Position numbers and translations under genes: made by a program. Of a stretch of DNA of 31,300 bases, positions 7,385-14,725 are shown in pieces; the first letter of the stretch is position 1; each line of letters opens with the position of its first letter. The notes below the pieces were generated by a model. That model had not been told where the DNA came from and did no database searches. It saw only the letters and a program-made list of their open reading frames with translations. The stretch comes from Pseudomonas sp. (GTDB lineage Bacteria; Pseudomonadota; Gammaproteobacteria; Pseudomonadales; Pseudomonadaceae). The stretch spans positions 1 to 31,300 of the forward strand of contig NZ_JASLGE010000091.1 in the NCBI RefSeq assembly GCF_030150285.1, in the 5' to 3' direction.

Positions 7385-8875
7385 ATGTACCGTGAACGTA
7401 TTCGCCTGAACTCCCTACACGATAAGGTCATGAGCGCCGAAGAAGCCGCCGCCCTTATCCAAGACGGCATGACTGTCGGCATGAGCGGTTTTACCCGTGC
7501 CGGCGAAGCCAAGGCGGTTCCACACGCACTGGCCGAGCGTGCCAAAAAGTCGCCGCTGAAAATCACCTTGATGACCGGCGCCAGCCTGGGCAACGACCTC
7601 GACAAGCAACTGACCGAAGCCGGTGTACTGGCTCGCCGTATGCCGTTCCAGGTCGACAGCACCCTGCGCAAGGCAATCAACGCGGGCGAGGTGATGTTCA
7701 TTGACCAGCACCTGTCCGAAACCGTGGAGCAGTTGCGCAACAACCAGCTCAAGCTGCCGGACATTGCTGTTATCGAAGCCGTTGCGATTACCGAGCAGGG
7801 TCATATCGTACCTACGACGTCTGTCGGCAACTCTGCCAGCTTCGCGATTTTCGCCAAACAGGTGATCGTCGAGATCAACCTGGCGCATAACCCGAACCTG
7901 GAAGGCCTGCACGACATCTATATTCCGACCTACCGTCCGACGCGCACCCCGATCCCGCTGGTGAAAGTCGACGATCGTATCGGCAGCACGGCCATCCCGA
8001 TTCCGCCTGAAAAAATTGTCGCGATCGTGATCACCAACAAGCCGGACTCACCGTCTACTGTGTCCGAGCCCGACAGCGAAACCGACGGTATCGCGTTCCA
8101 TCTGATCAACTTCCTCAAGCAGGAAGTTGAAGCCGGGCGCATGACCAACAAACTGGGCCCATTGCAGGCCGGTATCGGTAATATCGCCAACGCCGTGATG
8201 TGCGGCTTGATTGACTCGCCGTTCGAAGACCTGACCATGTACTCCGAAGTGCTGCAGGACTCGACCTTCGACCTGATCGATGCGGGCAAGATGAGCTTCG
8301 CTTCAGGCAGCTCGATTACCTTGTCCAGCCGTCGCAACTCAGATGTGTTCGGTAACCTGGAGCGCTACAAGGACAAACTGGTTTTGCGCCCGCAAGAAAT
8401 CTCCAACCACCCTGAAGTGGTGCGACGCCTGGGTATTATCGGCATCAACACGGCCCTGGAGTTCGACATCTACGGCAACGTGAACTCCACCCACGTGTGC
8501 GGCACGCGCATGATGAACGGTATCGGTGGCTCGGGGGACTTCGCCCGTAACGCCCACCTGGCGATCTTTGTGACCAAGTCCATTGCCAAGGCCGGTGCAA
8601 TCTCCAGCGTCGTGCCCATGGTCAGCCATGTCGACCACACCGAACACGATGTGGACATCCTGGTGACTGAACAGGGCCTGGCAGACCTGCGCGGCCTGGC
8701 ACCCCGTGAGCGCGCCCGCGTGATTATTGATAACTGCGTGCACCCAGACTTCCGCGAAGCATTGAACGACTACTTCACCAAAGCCTGCGCAATCGGCGGC
8801 CATACACCGCACATCCTGCGCGACGCCTTGAGCTGGCATATAAACCTGGAAGAAACCGGGAAGATGCTGCCGTAA
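7385..8875 (+). CDS. Acetyl-CoA hydrolase/succinyl-CoA:acetate CoA-transferase family protein
   Basis: This 496-residue class I CoA-transferase resembles Cat1/AarC-type succinyl-CoA:acetate CoA-transferases, which move CoA between succinyl-CoA and acetate. The glycine-rich oxyanion/CoA loop QAGIGNIANAV (residues 261-271) and Glu288 in MYSEVLQDS are in the expected positions, the glutamate forming the glutamyl-CoA thioester intermediate. The C-terminal VTEQGLADLRGLAPRERA segment is also typical. It has its own terminator and a 180-bp gap after pntB, so it is probably a separate unit. Hydrolase versus transferase activity, and the acid substrate, cannot be told from sequence alone. Confidence 0.9.
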   Translation: MYRERIRLNSLHDKVMSAEEAAALIQDGMTVGMSGFTRAGEAKAVPHALAERAKKSPLKITLMTGASLGNDLDKQLTEAGVLARRMPFQVDSTLRKAINAGEVMFIDQHLSETVEQLRNNQLKLPDIAVIEAVAITEQGHIVPTTSVGNSASFAIFAKQVIVEINLAHNPNLEGLHDIYIPTYRPTRTPIPLVKVDDRIGSTAIPIPPEKIVAIVITNKPDSPSTVSEPDSETDGIAFHLINFLKQEVEAGRMTNKLGPLQAGIGNIANAVMCGLIDSPFEDLTMYSEVLQDSTFDLIDAGKMSFASGSSITLSSRRNSDVFGNLERYKDKLVLRPQEISNHPEVVRRLGIIGINTALEFDIYGNVNSTHVCGTRMMNGIGGSGDFARNAHLAIFVTKSIAKAGAISSVVPMVSHVDHTEHDVDILVTEQGLADLRGLAPRERARVIIDNCVHPDFREALNDYFTKACAIGGHTPHILRDALSWHINLEETGKMLP

Positions 8876-8891
8876 CACGCGGGCTAGACAG

Positions 8892-8928
8892 CCGCCGACG
8901 AAAACACGGTTTTCTCGGCGGTTTTTTT
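8892..8928 (+). terminator. Intrinsic terminator after the CoA-transferase gene
   Basis: CCGCCGA (8892-8898) pairs with TCGGCGG (8915-8921) and GAAAAC (8900-8905) with GTTTTC (8909-8914), leaving one bulged C and an ACG loop. Seven T follow the stem. It starts 16 bases after the stop codon. Confidence 0.9.
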
Positions 8929-8945
8929 GCAGTAAATTTCAAAAA

Positions 8946-8961
8946 CTGTACTGCTGTACTG
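8946..8961. promoter_or_regulatory. Tandem CTGTACTG octamers, putative regulator site
   Basis: Two perfect, abutting copies of CTGTACTG occupy 8946-8953 and 8954-8961. The core TGTAC/GTACA recurs upstream of the DUF1127 gene (9033-9038, 9057-9062) and upstream of the DUF2388 operon (9539-9544, 9570-9575). Direct repeats of this kind are typical of MocR-type (GntR/aminotransferase) regulators, and E. coli pairs such a regulator gene (yjiR) with a DUF1127 gene (yjiS). Identity of the binding protein is a guess. Confidence 0.4.
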
Positions 8962-9028
8962 GTCGATACCGAGCCCCAACAGGGTCATTTCACACTGAAT
9001 TCGACAAAAACGCACCAAAAAAGGGCGG

Positions 9029-9062
9029 ACAGGTACAGTTGTGCACATTTATAGCCGTACAG
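9029..9062. promoter_or_regulatory. GTACAG motif pair upstream of the DUF1127 gene
   Basis: ACAGGTACAGTTGTGCA (9029-9045) matches 16 of 17 bases of a copy at 9566-9582 ahead of the DUF2388 operon. A second GTACAG follows at 9057-9062. Slightly downstream are the dyads AGTTAACT (9074-9081) and ATACAG-N5-CTGTAT (9093-9109). The density of related motifs in 170 bp suggests a regulated promoter, with a weak -35 TTGCAA (9088-9093) and -10 TACAGA (9111-9116) as candidates. Confidence 0.45.
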
Positions 9063-9191
9063 CGCCTATAAACAGTTAACTGGCCCATTGCAATACAGGT
9101 GAACTGTATCTACAGAGACTGGACTTAGAAGAGGATCATTGGCGTCAGTTAAACCACTAGCCAATGCCGCCACAAGCGGAAGGATGTCATC

Positions 9192-9407
9192 ATGGAACGT
9201 ACACTCAGTTCCGATCTGTTCAGCGAAAGCAACACTGTAAACAACCAGGCTTCTTTGCCTTTGCGCGCACTTGCCAACCTGATGTTGTGGCAGCGCCGCA
9301 TCTCCAGCCGCCATCAATTGGCTCGCCTGGATTCGCGTCTTCTGGCTGATGCCGGGATTAGCGAAGCACAGCGCTACGAAGAGTTGAGCAAGCCGTTCTG
9401 GCGCTAA
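9192..9407 (+). CDS. DUF1127 (YjiS-like) small protein
   Basis: This 71-residue protein ends in a DUF1127 domain (about residues 33-71): W33-QRRISSRHQLARLD, then LLADAGISEAQRYEELSKPFW, the usual Arg/Leu-rich helix plus the 'L-x-D-x-G-I' turn. Family members are small, cytoplasmic and of mostly unknown function; some are linked to stress, phosphate or polyamine responses and to RNA binding in alphaproteobacteria. The N-terminal 30 residues are variable and Ser/Asn-rich. GGAAGGA lies just upstream of the ATG, and a strong hairpin terminator follows. It appears monocistronic and is preceded by the GTACAG motif cluster. Confidence 0.82.
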   Translation: MERTLSSDLFSESNTVNNQASLPLRALANLMLWQRRISSRHQLARLDSRLLADAGISEAQRYEELSKPFWR

Positions 9408-9462
9408 TGAGCGCTCGCTGGCCCTGACCACCGGTCCATCGCCAGCATCCAGAATTGAAAAA

Positions 9463-9499
9463 ACAAAGCCCGTCGCGGATTACCGCTGACGGGCTTTGT
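9463..9499 (+). terminator. Intrinsic terminator after the DUF1127 gene
   Basis: ACAAAGCCCGTC (9463-9474) pairs with GACGGGCTTTGT (9488-9499), extended inward by GCGG/CCGC with one bulged T. An A run precedes the stem and TCGTTTT follows, so it could act in both directions. It is 55 bases after the DUF1127 stop. Confidence 0.85.
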
Positions 9500-9538
9500 C
9501 GTTTTCAGGGCCCGTTTTGAGCATTCAACAACAGACCA

Positions 9539-9582
9539 GTACAATTTTAAATATTTTGATATATAACAGGTACAGTTTTGCA
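9539..9582. promoter_or_regulatory. GTACAG motif pair upstream of the DUF2388 operon
   Basis: GTACAA (9539-9544) and ACAGGTACAGTTTTGCA (9566-9582) lie in AT-rich sequence 120-170 bp before the first DUF2388 start. The 17-mer differs by one base from that upstream of the DUF1127 gene (9029-9045). Shared motifs at similar distances from two adjacent transcription units suggest one regulator controls both. Confidence 0.45.
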
Positions 9583-9705
9583 AAGGCTTGGTTTAGAGGG
9601 CTTTGTCAGCGCGCGTCTGTAAACTTCACAGGTCAAATACTGTCTTTTGCAACTCATCACGCCTGTAACGTTTATTCTAATTAGCCCATGCCAAGGAGTT
9701 TCACC

Positions 9706-10023
9706 ATGTCCAGACTTCACCTGATGGGCGCGGCAGCGCTGTTGGCTGTCGCTGCCAACGCCAATGCCTCCAGCTTTATTGTCACCACCGACGCAATGGT
9801 GGGCACCCTCAAAGCCACCTCCGACCTGACGTCCGATGCCACAGGTTCATTTCGCGACAACAAAATCGTCCGGGCAGCCCGAGATGACGCCGCCAGCTTC
9901 GTGGCCAGCGACGGGACCATTCGAGGAGTGAAACTCGAAAGCGCATTTGAAGCCATTCGCCAGCAAGCCCCGCAACTGGAAGCCACGGACACGCAATTGG
10001 CCCAGGCAATCCTGACGATCTGA
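9706..10023 (+). CDS. Exported DUF2388 protein (first of a tandem pair)
   Basis: This 105-residue protein begins with a signal peptide (about residues 1-22, ending ANANA-S). The mature part has the DUF2388 pattern: TSDATGSFRDNKIVRAARDDAASFVASDG, then IRGVKLESAFEAIR and a C-terminal LAQAIL. The family is largely confined to Pseudomonas relatives and has no established function; a periplasmic location is expected. AAGGAG lies seven bases before the ATG at 9706, which decides the start over an upstream in-frame ATG. A second DUF2388 gene follows after 266 bp, and then a large envelope protein gene. Confidence 0.82.
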   Translation: MSRLHLMGAAALLAVAANANASSFIVTTDAMVGTLKATSDLTSDATGSFRDNKIVRAARDDAASFVASDGTIRGVKLESAFEAIRQQAPQLEATDTQLAQAILTI

Positions 10024-10204
10024 TCTCAACGCCTGCCGCTTCACCCCGCCGAAAGCTGCGAGCTCACTCCCGCTCGCAACTCCGGCAGGGGCTGTCGTAC
10101 CTCCCGTGCACCACACTGGAGCCCTGGGGGTACACCCGCACGCCGTCTAACGCCCTTTGTTTTCTGGTTCGCGCTATTTCCCTCTGCCGAACACCTGCTG
10201 CTGT

Positions 10205-10230
10205 GGGCGATACTGTTGTGTCTATCGCCC
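10205..10230 (+). repeat. Hairpin between the two DUF2388 genes
   Basis: GGGCGATA (10205-10212) and TATCGCCC (10223-10230) form a perfect 8-bp inverted repeat with a 10-base loop. No T run follows, so it could be a processing or stability element rather than a terminator. The rest of the 266-bp spacer (10024-10289) shows no gene. Confidence 0.4.
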
Positions 10231-10289
10231 TTGAACGAGTGCCCGCAATTTTCGTCCAATATTGACTCGCGTTTTCCTGGAGACCCCTA

Positions 10290-10610
10290 ATGCGCAGCCC
10301 CTTGATCATCGCCACCCTTGGCGTGTTGTTTATCGCCGACGTGGCACAGGCACAAACCCTCGTACAGACCAGTAACATCATTGTGCGTGCATTTGGCCGC
10401 ACCATTGACTTCACGTCTGACACCACCACCTCCATCCGCGATTCAAAAGTCGTGCGTGAAGCCCACGATGACGCCGCTACGTTCGTCGCCAGCGAAGGCT
10501 CTATTCGTGGGGTGCAATTGGAGTCGGCCTTCAACACTCTGCGTGAGCGCGTGCCAGAAGCCCGTACAGCAAGCGATCAGGTACTCGCCGAAGCCATCCT
10601 CGCACTGTGA
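10290..10610 (+). CDS. Exported DUF2388 protein (second of a tandem pair)
   Basis: The 106-residue product has a signal peptide (about 1-22, ending VAQAQ) and the same mature pattern as its upstream paralogue: DFTSDTTTSIRDSKVVREAHDDAATFVASEG, IRGVQLESAFNTLR and LAEAIL. The signal peptides and C-termini differ while the core is conserved, as expected for an old duplication. TGGAG precedes the ATG. The stop codon overlaps the GTG start of the next gene by 4 bp, so its synthesis is probably coupled to the Lnb/HExxH protein. Function is unknown. Confidence 0.83.
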   Translation: MRSPLIIATLGVLFIADVAQAQTLVQTSNIIVRAFGRTIDFTSDTTTSIRDSKVVREAHDDAATFVASEGSIRGVQLESAFNTLRERVPEARTASDQVLAEAILAL

Positions 10611-12568
10611 GCCGTCTAACGCGCTGGCTCGCGGCTTGTGGCCTGTTGCTGTGCCTGAGCAACGCCCACGCCGCCTTGCACTTGCAACTCAAGGCCGAAG
10701 GCCTGAGCCCGGCCGAACAGCAGGCCAGCCAGGCACTGCTGGATGAGGCCATGAGCAAGCTGCCACCGCGCTTTATCGAGCAACTGGACCGCCAGATTCG
10801 GGTGGGCTGGAGCGATGACATGCCCAGCAACGCCTATGGCCAGGCGTCACTGGTGTCCGAACTGGACCTCAACCGTAAGCTGCTGGCCGCGCTGACCGAC
10901 GGGTCGGCCGCCACCGAACAGACCAACCGCCCCCACGGCACCGTGCGCCGAGAAATGCTCGCCACGGTGTTGCACGAACTGACCCATATTTATGATCGCG
11001 CCCGCCTTTGGCCTGCCACGCAACGTGCGCTGATCCAGCGCTGCACCCGTCAGTCCAGCAGCGCGGGCCTGATTGGCCTGCCGGATCAATGCCGAGGCCA
11101 GGACGCACGTCGTTTCACCCTGAGCGACGACCCGCGCTTGCTGGACTTGGCCGGCTGGCAGCAATACGTAGGCCGCCGGGGTGAACGCGAGCAGGACAAC
11201 CATCAAGTCGTGCGTAGCCCGGATCTGTATGAAGTCAGCAACCCCCGGGAGTTCGTCGCGGTCAACATGGAGTATTTCCTGCTTGATCCGGCCTACGCCT
11301 GTCGCCGCCCCGCGCTCTATCGCTACTACCAGGCTCACTTCGGTTGGGCCCCTGAAGCCCGGAATGCATGCCCGCAAGGGTTTCCCTTCCTCAACGCGGG
11401 TAACGACTTCGCCAAGCAACCACTGGGCACCGTCGACCCCGAGCGCGTCTATGCCGTGGACTACCTGCTGGCCGAGGCCAATCAGGAATGGGCCAGCCGT
11501 TGGGGCCACAGCATGCTGCGGCTGGTCATCTGCGCCCCCGGCCGGCCCCGCGGCCCGGATTGTCGCCTCGACCTGCAGGAACACTTGGTGTTGTCCTACC
11601 GAGCCTTCGTCAATGACGTACAGCTTTCAAGCTGGGACGGCCTGACCGGTGCCTACCCTTCGCGCTTGTTTGTACTACCTCTGGCCCAGGTCATCGACGA
11701 ATACACCAAGACCGAGCTGCGCAGCTTGGCTTCGGTTCCGCTGAACCTGAGCCGCCCGGAGATTGAGGAAGTCGTCGAACACGCCGCCGAAATGCACTGG
11801 AGCTACGACGGTGACTATTACTTCATCTCTAATAACTGCGCCGTCGAAACCCTGAAGCTGCTACGCAGCGGCAGCGACAACGCCCAGCTCAAGGGCCTGG
11901 ACAGTATTGTCCCAAACGGCCTGTTGGAAGTGCTCAAGGCACGCGGTCTGGCTGACACCCGCGTACTGAATGACCCCAAGGAAGCCCTGCGTCTGGGTTA
12001 TCGCTTTGATTCCTACCGCGACCGTTATCAAGCGATGTTCGATGTGCTCAAGGCTCGCCTGCCCATCCAGCAAACCACCGTTGAAGACTGGCTGGCGCTG
12101 AGTGCCGAAGAGCGGCGTGCGTGGGTCCCGCAGGCAGACCTGCGCACCAGCGCCGCGTTGTTACTGCTTGAACAGGCGGGGTTTCGTCGCCAACTGCTGC
12201 TGGCTCAAGACGAGGTGAAGCAGAAATACCTGAACGCGCGCGGTATCAACGGGGGCGGCATGGACAAGGCCAATGAAACCCTGCAACAAATTCTCGCCAG
12301 CAGCGGCTTTCTGAGCCGTCCCGCTGAATTACTTGGCAGCAGCGGTTACGGCCTGCCGCAGGCTGAAGAATGGAAAATACTTGAATCCGAAAGTAGCCAG
12401 CGCCAGCAAAGGCTTCTGCGCCTCACCGGTGACCTGGACAAAGAAGTGCGCAGCTTGCTGGAGCCCGCTCGCGCGGCTGAAATAGCCGCCACCGAGGCCA
12501 ACGTCAAACAAATCGGGGACCATCTACGCGCGCTTCACAAGGCCGCAGGTGGCTTGCAATTGCCCTGA
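10607..12568 (+). CDS. Exported HExxH / Lnb (DUF4105) two-domain protein
   Basis: This 653-residue protein starts at a GTG that overlaps the preceding stop (GTGA). A signal peptide (about 1-22, SNAHA-A) sends it to the periplasm. The N-terminal part carries a zinc-peptidase-like motif, VLHELTHIYD (HELTH at 123-127), with EFVAVNMEYF (215-224) as a candidate for the third ligand. The middle is an Lnb/DUF4105 region with WGHSMLRLV (299-307, His301) and ISNNCAVETLKLL (407-419, Cys411); Lnb proteins of Bacteroides are lipoprotein N-acyltransferases that use a Cys/His pair. The C-terminal 150 residues are helical and charged. The enzymatic role in Pseudomonas is an inference. Its coupling to a DUF2388 gene suggests they act together in the envelope. 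Confidence 0.8.
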   Translation: MSRLTRWLAACGLLLCLSNAHAALHLQLKAEGLSPAEQQASQALLDEAMSKLPPRFIEQLDRQIRVGWSDDMPSNAYGQASLVSELDLNRKLLAALTDGSAATEQTNRPHGTVRREMLATVLHELTHIYDRARLWPATQRALIQRCTRQSSSAGLIGLPDQCRGQDARRFTLSDDPRLLDLAGWQQYVGRRGEREQDNHQVVRSPDLYEVSNPREFVAVNMEYFLLDPAYACRRPALYRYYQAHFGWAPEARNACPQGFPFLNAGNDFAKQPLGTVDPERVYAVDYLLAEANQEWASRWGHSMLRLVICAPGRPRGPDCRLDLQEHLVLSYRAFVNDVQLSSWDGLTGAYPSRLFVLPLAQVIDEYTKTELRSLASVPLNLSRPEIEEVVEHAAEMHWSYDGDYYFISNNCAVETLKLLRSGSDNAQLKGLDSIVPNGLLEVLKARGLADTRVLNDPKEALRLGYRFDSYRDRYQAMFDVLKARLPIQQTTVEDWLALSAEERRAWVPQADLRTSAALLLLEQAGFRRQLLLAQDEVKQKYLNARGINGGGMDKANETLQQILASSGFLSRPAELLGSSGYGLPQAEEWKILESESSQRQQRLLRLTGDLDKEVRSLLEPARAAEIAATEANVKQIGDHLRALHKAAGGLQLP

Positions 12569-12831
12569 GGTGAACGTCTGGAGTTGCTGACGAGCGCAAC
12601 GAGGCTGCCTGGTCATGGGAAACACCGGTATACGATCGCTGCGCAATCGATCGCAGCCTGCGCCAGCGACTACACGTAGTCGTTGACGAGCCTGGCGAGG
12701 CTACGTCCGGCGACGCAGTCGTCGTAAAACCCGGCAGCGCGGTGCACCTGTCTGATCAGGGGTTCAGGCTTACGCTCGCAAGGCCTGAATGCAATGGTTT
12801 ACGACGCCTTCGGCCTTGACCGCAAAAGACT
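12569..12831. repeat. REP-like repeat region
   Basis: No gene is visible here. CGCAGCCTGCGCCAGCGACTACAC (12652-12675) closely resembles the arm of the REPIN at 19813-19838, so both belong to one REP family. CGACTAC (12667-12673) and GTAGTCG (12676-12682) form a perfect hairpin. More partly inverted pieces (CTGCG/CGCAG, GCCTGGCGAGGC) extend to about 12712. It lies between two convergent genes, the usual place for such elements. Confidence 0.65.
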
Positions 12832-13689
12832 CTACCCGGCACCCGGCACGAAGTGTTTATGTACGGTGCCCTGGGCAATCAATCGCGAGAGGTAGTTCAT
12901 TTTCTCGATATCCTGATCGACAAAGCGCAAGGTCAATTGCAACCAGTCACTGTCCGGGCGAGCTTCGTAAGCCGCAATCGCATGCAAGTAACCATTGAGC
13001 CGCGCCACCTCGGCGTTCTCGCCCTGCTCCAGGTCCAGCACCGCACTGTCCAGCACCTGCGGCAACACAGCCCCGCGCCGCACAACCAACAACGCCTCTT
13101 TCAAACTCAGCGCCTTGATCACACATGCCTGTGTGCCGCGTGGCAGTCGCAACTGACCCTGCCCACGGCCCGCCGGGGTCGGTGCAACTGAGGCCGGGCG
13201 TGTCGTGGTCACTGCCTGGGCCTTGCCACCCGTCAGCACATTGAGTGAGTCGTTGCTCAGCGCCGTATTAACCCGCACCGGCGCGCTATTCATGACGGCC
13301 TCCAGCAAGCCGGCCTTGCTGAAGGCTTTTTTCACCTTGGTCAGTAGCTGTTCGTTGGTGAACGGCTTGCTGACAAAATCCGAGACGCCAGCCTGAATCG
13401 CCTGCACGACATTCTCTTTGTCGCCCCGGCTGGTCACCATGATGAAAGGCAGCGCTTTCAAGCGGTCCTGCCCACGGCACCAGGCCAGTAACTCCAGCCC
13501 CGACATTTCGGGCATTTCCCAATCGCACAGCACCAGGTCGAAGGCTTCACGGGTCAGTAAATTCTGGGCTTTGCGGCCATTGATAGCGTCTTCGATCCTG
13601 ATGCCCGGAAAAGCGTTACGCAGGCCATTTTTTATCAGATCGCGAATAAACGACGCGTCATCCACCACCAGCACACTGACCTTGCTCAT
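12832..13689 (-). CDS. Response regulator with C-terminal PilZ-like domain
   Basis: This 285-residue protein has a receiver domain (about 1-125) with acidic pocket Asp10/Asp11, phosphoacceptor Asp56 (DLVLCDWEMPEMSG), Thr86 and Lys108 (SKPF). After a linker rich in Ser, Thr and Pro (about 126-175) is a roughly 100-residue domain (LPRGTQACVIKALSLKEALLVV... RFVDQDIEKMNYLSRLI) that looks PilZ-like but lacks a clear RxxxR c-di-GMP motif, so it may not bind the nucleotide. There is no DNA-binding domain. AAGGAG lies seven bases before the ATG. A response-regulator gene next to phoU is conserved in Pseudomonas, but a role in phosphate sensing is unproven. Confidence 0.82.
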   Translation of the reverse strand: MSKVSVLVVDDASFIRDLIKNGLRNAFPGIRIEDAINGRKAQNLLTREAFDLVLCDWEMPEMSGLELLAWCRGQDRLKALPFIMVTSRGDKENVVQAIQAGVSDFVSKPFTNEQLLTKVKKAFSKAGLLEAVMNSAPVRVNTALSNDSLNVLTGGKAQAVTTTRPASVAPTPAGRGQGQLRLPRGTQACVIKALSLKEALLVVRRGAVLPQVLDSAVLDLEQGENAEVARLNGYLHAIAAYEARPDSDWLQLTLRFVDQDIEKMNYLSRLIAQGTVHKHFVPGAG

Positions 13690-13809
13690 CGACTGCTCCT
13701 TTGTAATCCCCACTACCTTGCGCCTAATAATGGCCAAGTGCCAAGAGCGAAAGGCACTCCATGGGTTTTTATGCCTGCGCAGCACCGTGCCCCTCAACGC
13801 CAAAAAGCA

Positions 13810-13835
13810 AAACGCCCGGCATGAGCCGGGCGTTT
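13810..13835 (-). terminator. Intrinsic terminator after phoU
   Basis: On the minus strand AAACGCCCGGC and GCCGGGCGTTT (11-bp perfect stem, 13810-13835, loop TCAT) are followed by TTGCTTTTTG. It is 16 bases beyond the phoU stop and ends the pst-phoU transcript, separating it from the response-regulator gene. Confidence 0.88.
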
Positions 13836-13851
13836 GGGGTCTCGGGGAATC

Positions 13852-14613
13852 TTATTTATCGTCAGGCAACGGCTCAACATTAGCGTTATCAGCACCCGTG
13901 CCTTCAACTTCTTCACGCATGCGCTTGAGGCCCATGTGGCGCACGTCAGTGCCGCGTACCAGGTAAATCACCAGCTCCGAAATATTACGGGCGTGGTCGC
14001 CAATCCGCTCCAGCGAACGCAGCACCCAGATGATGCTCAATACCCGCGAGATGGAGCGCGGGTCTTCCATCATGTAGGTGGCCAGCTCACGCAGCGCCGT
14101 TTTGTATTCGCGGTCGATGATTTTGTCGTACTGCGCCACCGACAGCGCCAGCTCAGCGTCGAAGCGGGCAAACGCGTCCAGGGCATCGCGCACCATGTTG
14201 CGCACCTGATCGCCAATGTGGCGCACTTCCACATAACCCCGCGGAGCCTCGCCCTCTTCACACAGCTGAATCGCCCGGCGAGCGATCTTGGTCGCTTCGT
14301 CGCCAATGCGCTCCAGGTCGATAACCGACTTGGAGATGCTGATGATCAAACGCAGGTCAGAGGCAGCCGGCTGGCGACGGGCCAGAATGCGCAGGCACTC
14401 TTCGTCGATATTGCGCTCCATCTGATTGATCTGATCATCGATCTCACGCACCTGCTGGGCCAGGCCTGAATCGGCCTCAATCAACGCCGTCACAGCATCA
14501 TTAACCTGCTTCTCGACCAAGCCGCCCATCGCCAGCAAGTGGCTGCGCACGTCTTCGAGTTCCGCGTTGAACTGCGCGGAAATGTGATGGGTGAGGCCAT
14601 CCTTTGAAATCAT
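13852..14613 (-). CDS. phoU: Phosphate signalling complex protein PhoU
   Basis: PhoU (253 residues) is the cytoplasmic negative regulator that connects the PstSCAB transporter to the PhoR/PhoB two-component system. The sequence shows two tandem PhoU three-helix repeats: HHISAQFNAELEDVRSHLLAMGG...ALIEADSGLAQQVREIDDQIN near the start, and the second with ALDAFARFDAELALSV...SRVLSIIWVLRSLERIGDHARNISELVIYLV. Metal-binding E/D-rich motifs (ERIGDEATKI, ERIGDHARNI) are intact. GGAG lies seven bases before the chosen ATG. It is last in the pstCAB-phoU unit, 112 bp after pstB. Confidence 0.97.
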   Translation of the reverse strand: MISKDGLTHHISAQFNAELEDVRSHLLAMGGLVEKQVNDAVTALIEADSGLAQQVREIDDQINQMERNIDEECLRILARRQPAASDLRLIISISKSVIDLERIGDEATKIARRAIQLCEEGEAPRGYVEVRHIGDQVRNMVRDALDAFARFDAELALSVAQYDKIIDREYKTALRELATYMMEDPRSISRVLSIIWVLRSLERIGDHARNISELVIYLVRGTDVRHMGLKRMREEVEGTGADNANVEPLPDDK

Positions 14614-14637
14614 GGGTTTGCTCCGCAAAAGCTGTGA

Positions 14638-14647
14638 GCTGCAAGCT
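14638..14647. repeat. GCTGCAAGCT repeat, pstB-phoU spacer
   Basis: One exact copy of GCTGCAAGCT, with degenerate AAGCT repeats around it (14630-14713), fills the 112-bp spacer between pstB and phoU. The same decamer occurs twice in the spacer on the other side of pstB. Confidence 0.6.
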
Positions 14648-14725
14648 ATAAGCTGCACGCTATGTATGTCGTTCACCAGGTTGCTTTAACTTGTCGCTTG
14701 AAGCTGAAAAGCTGGTGATTGGCCA

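Noticed and set aside
9066..9431. Minus-strand open frame over the DUF1127 gene
   Set aside because: The plus strand has a recognisable family, ribosome site and terminator, so the antisense frame is a shadow.
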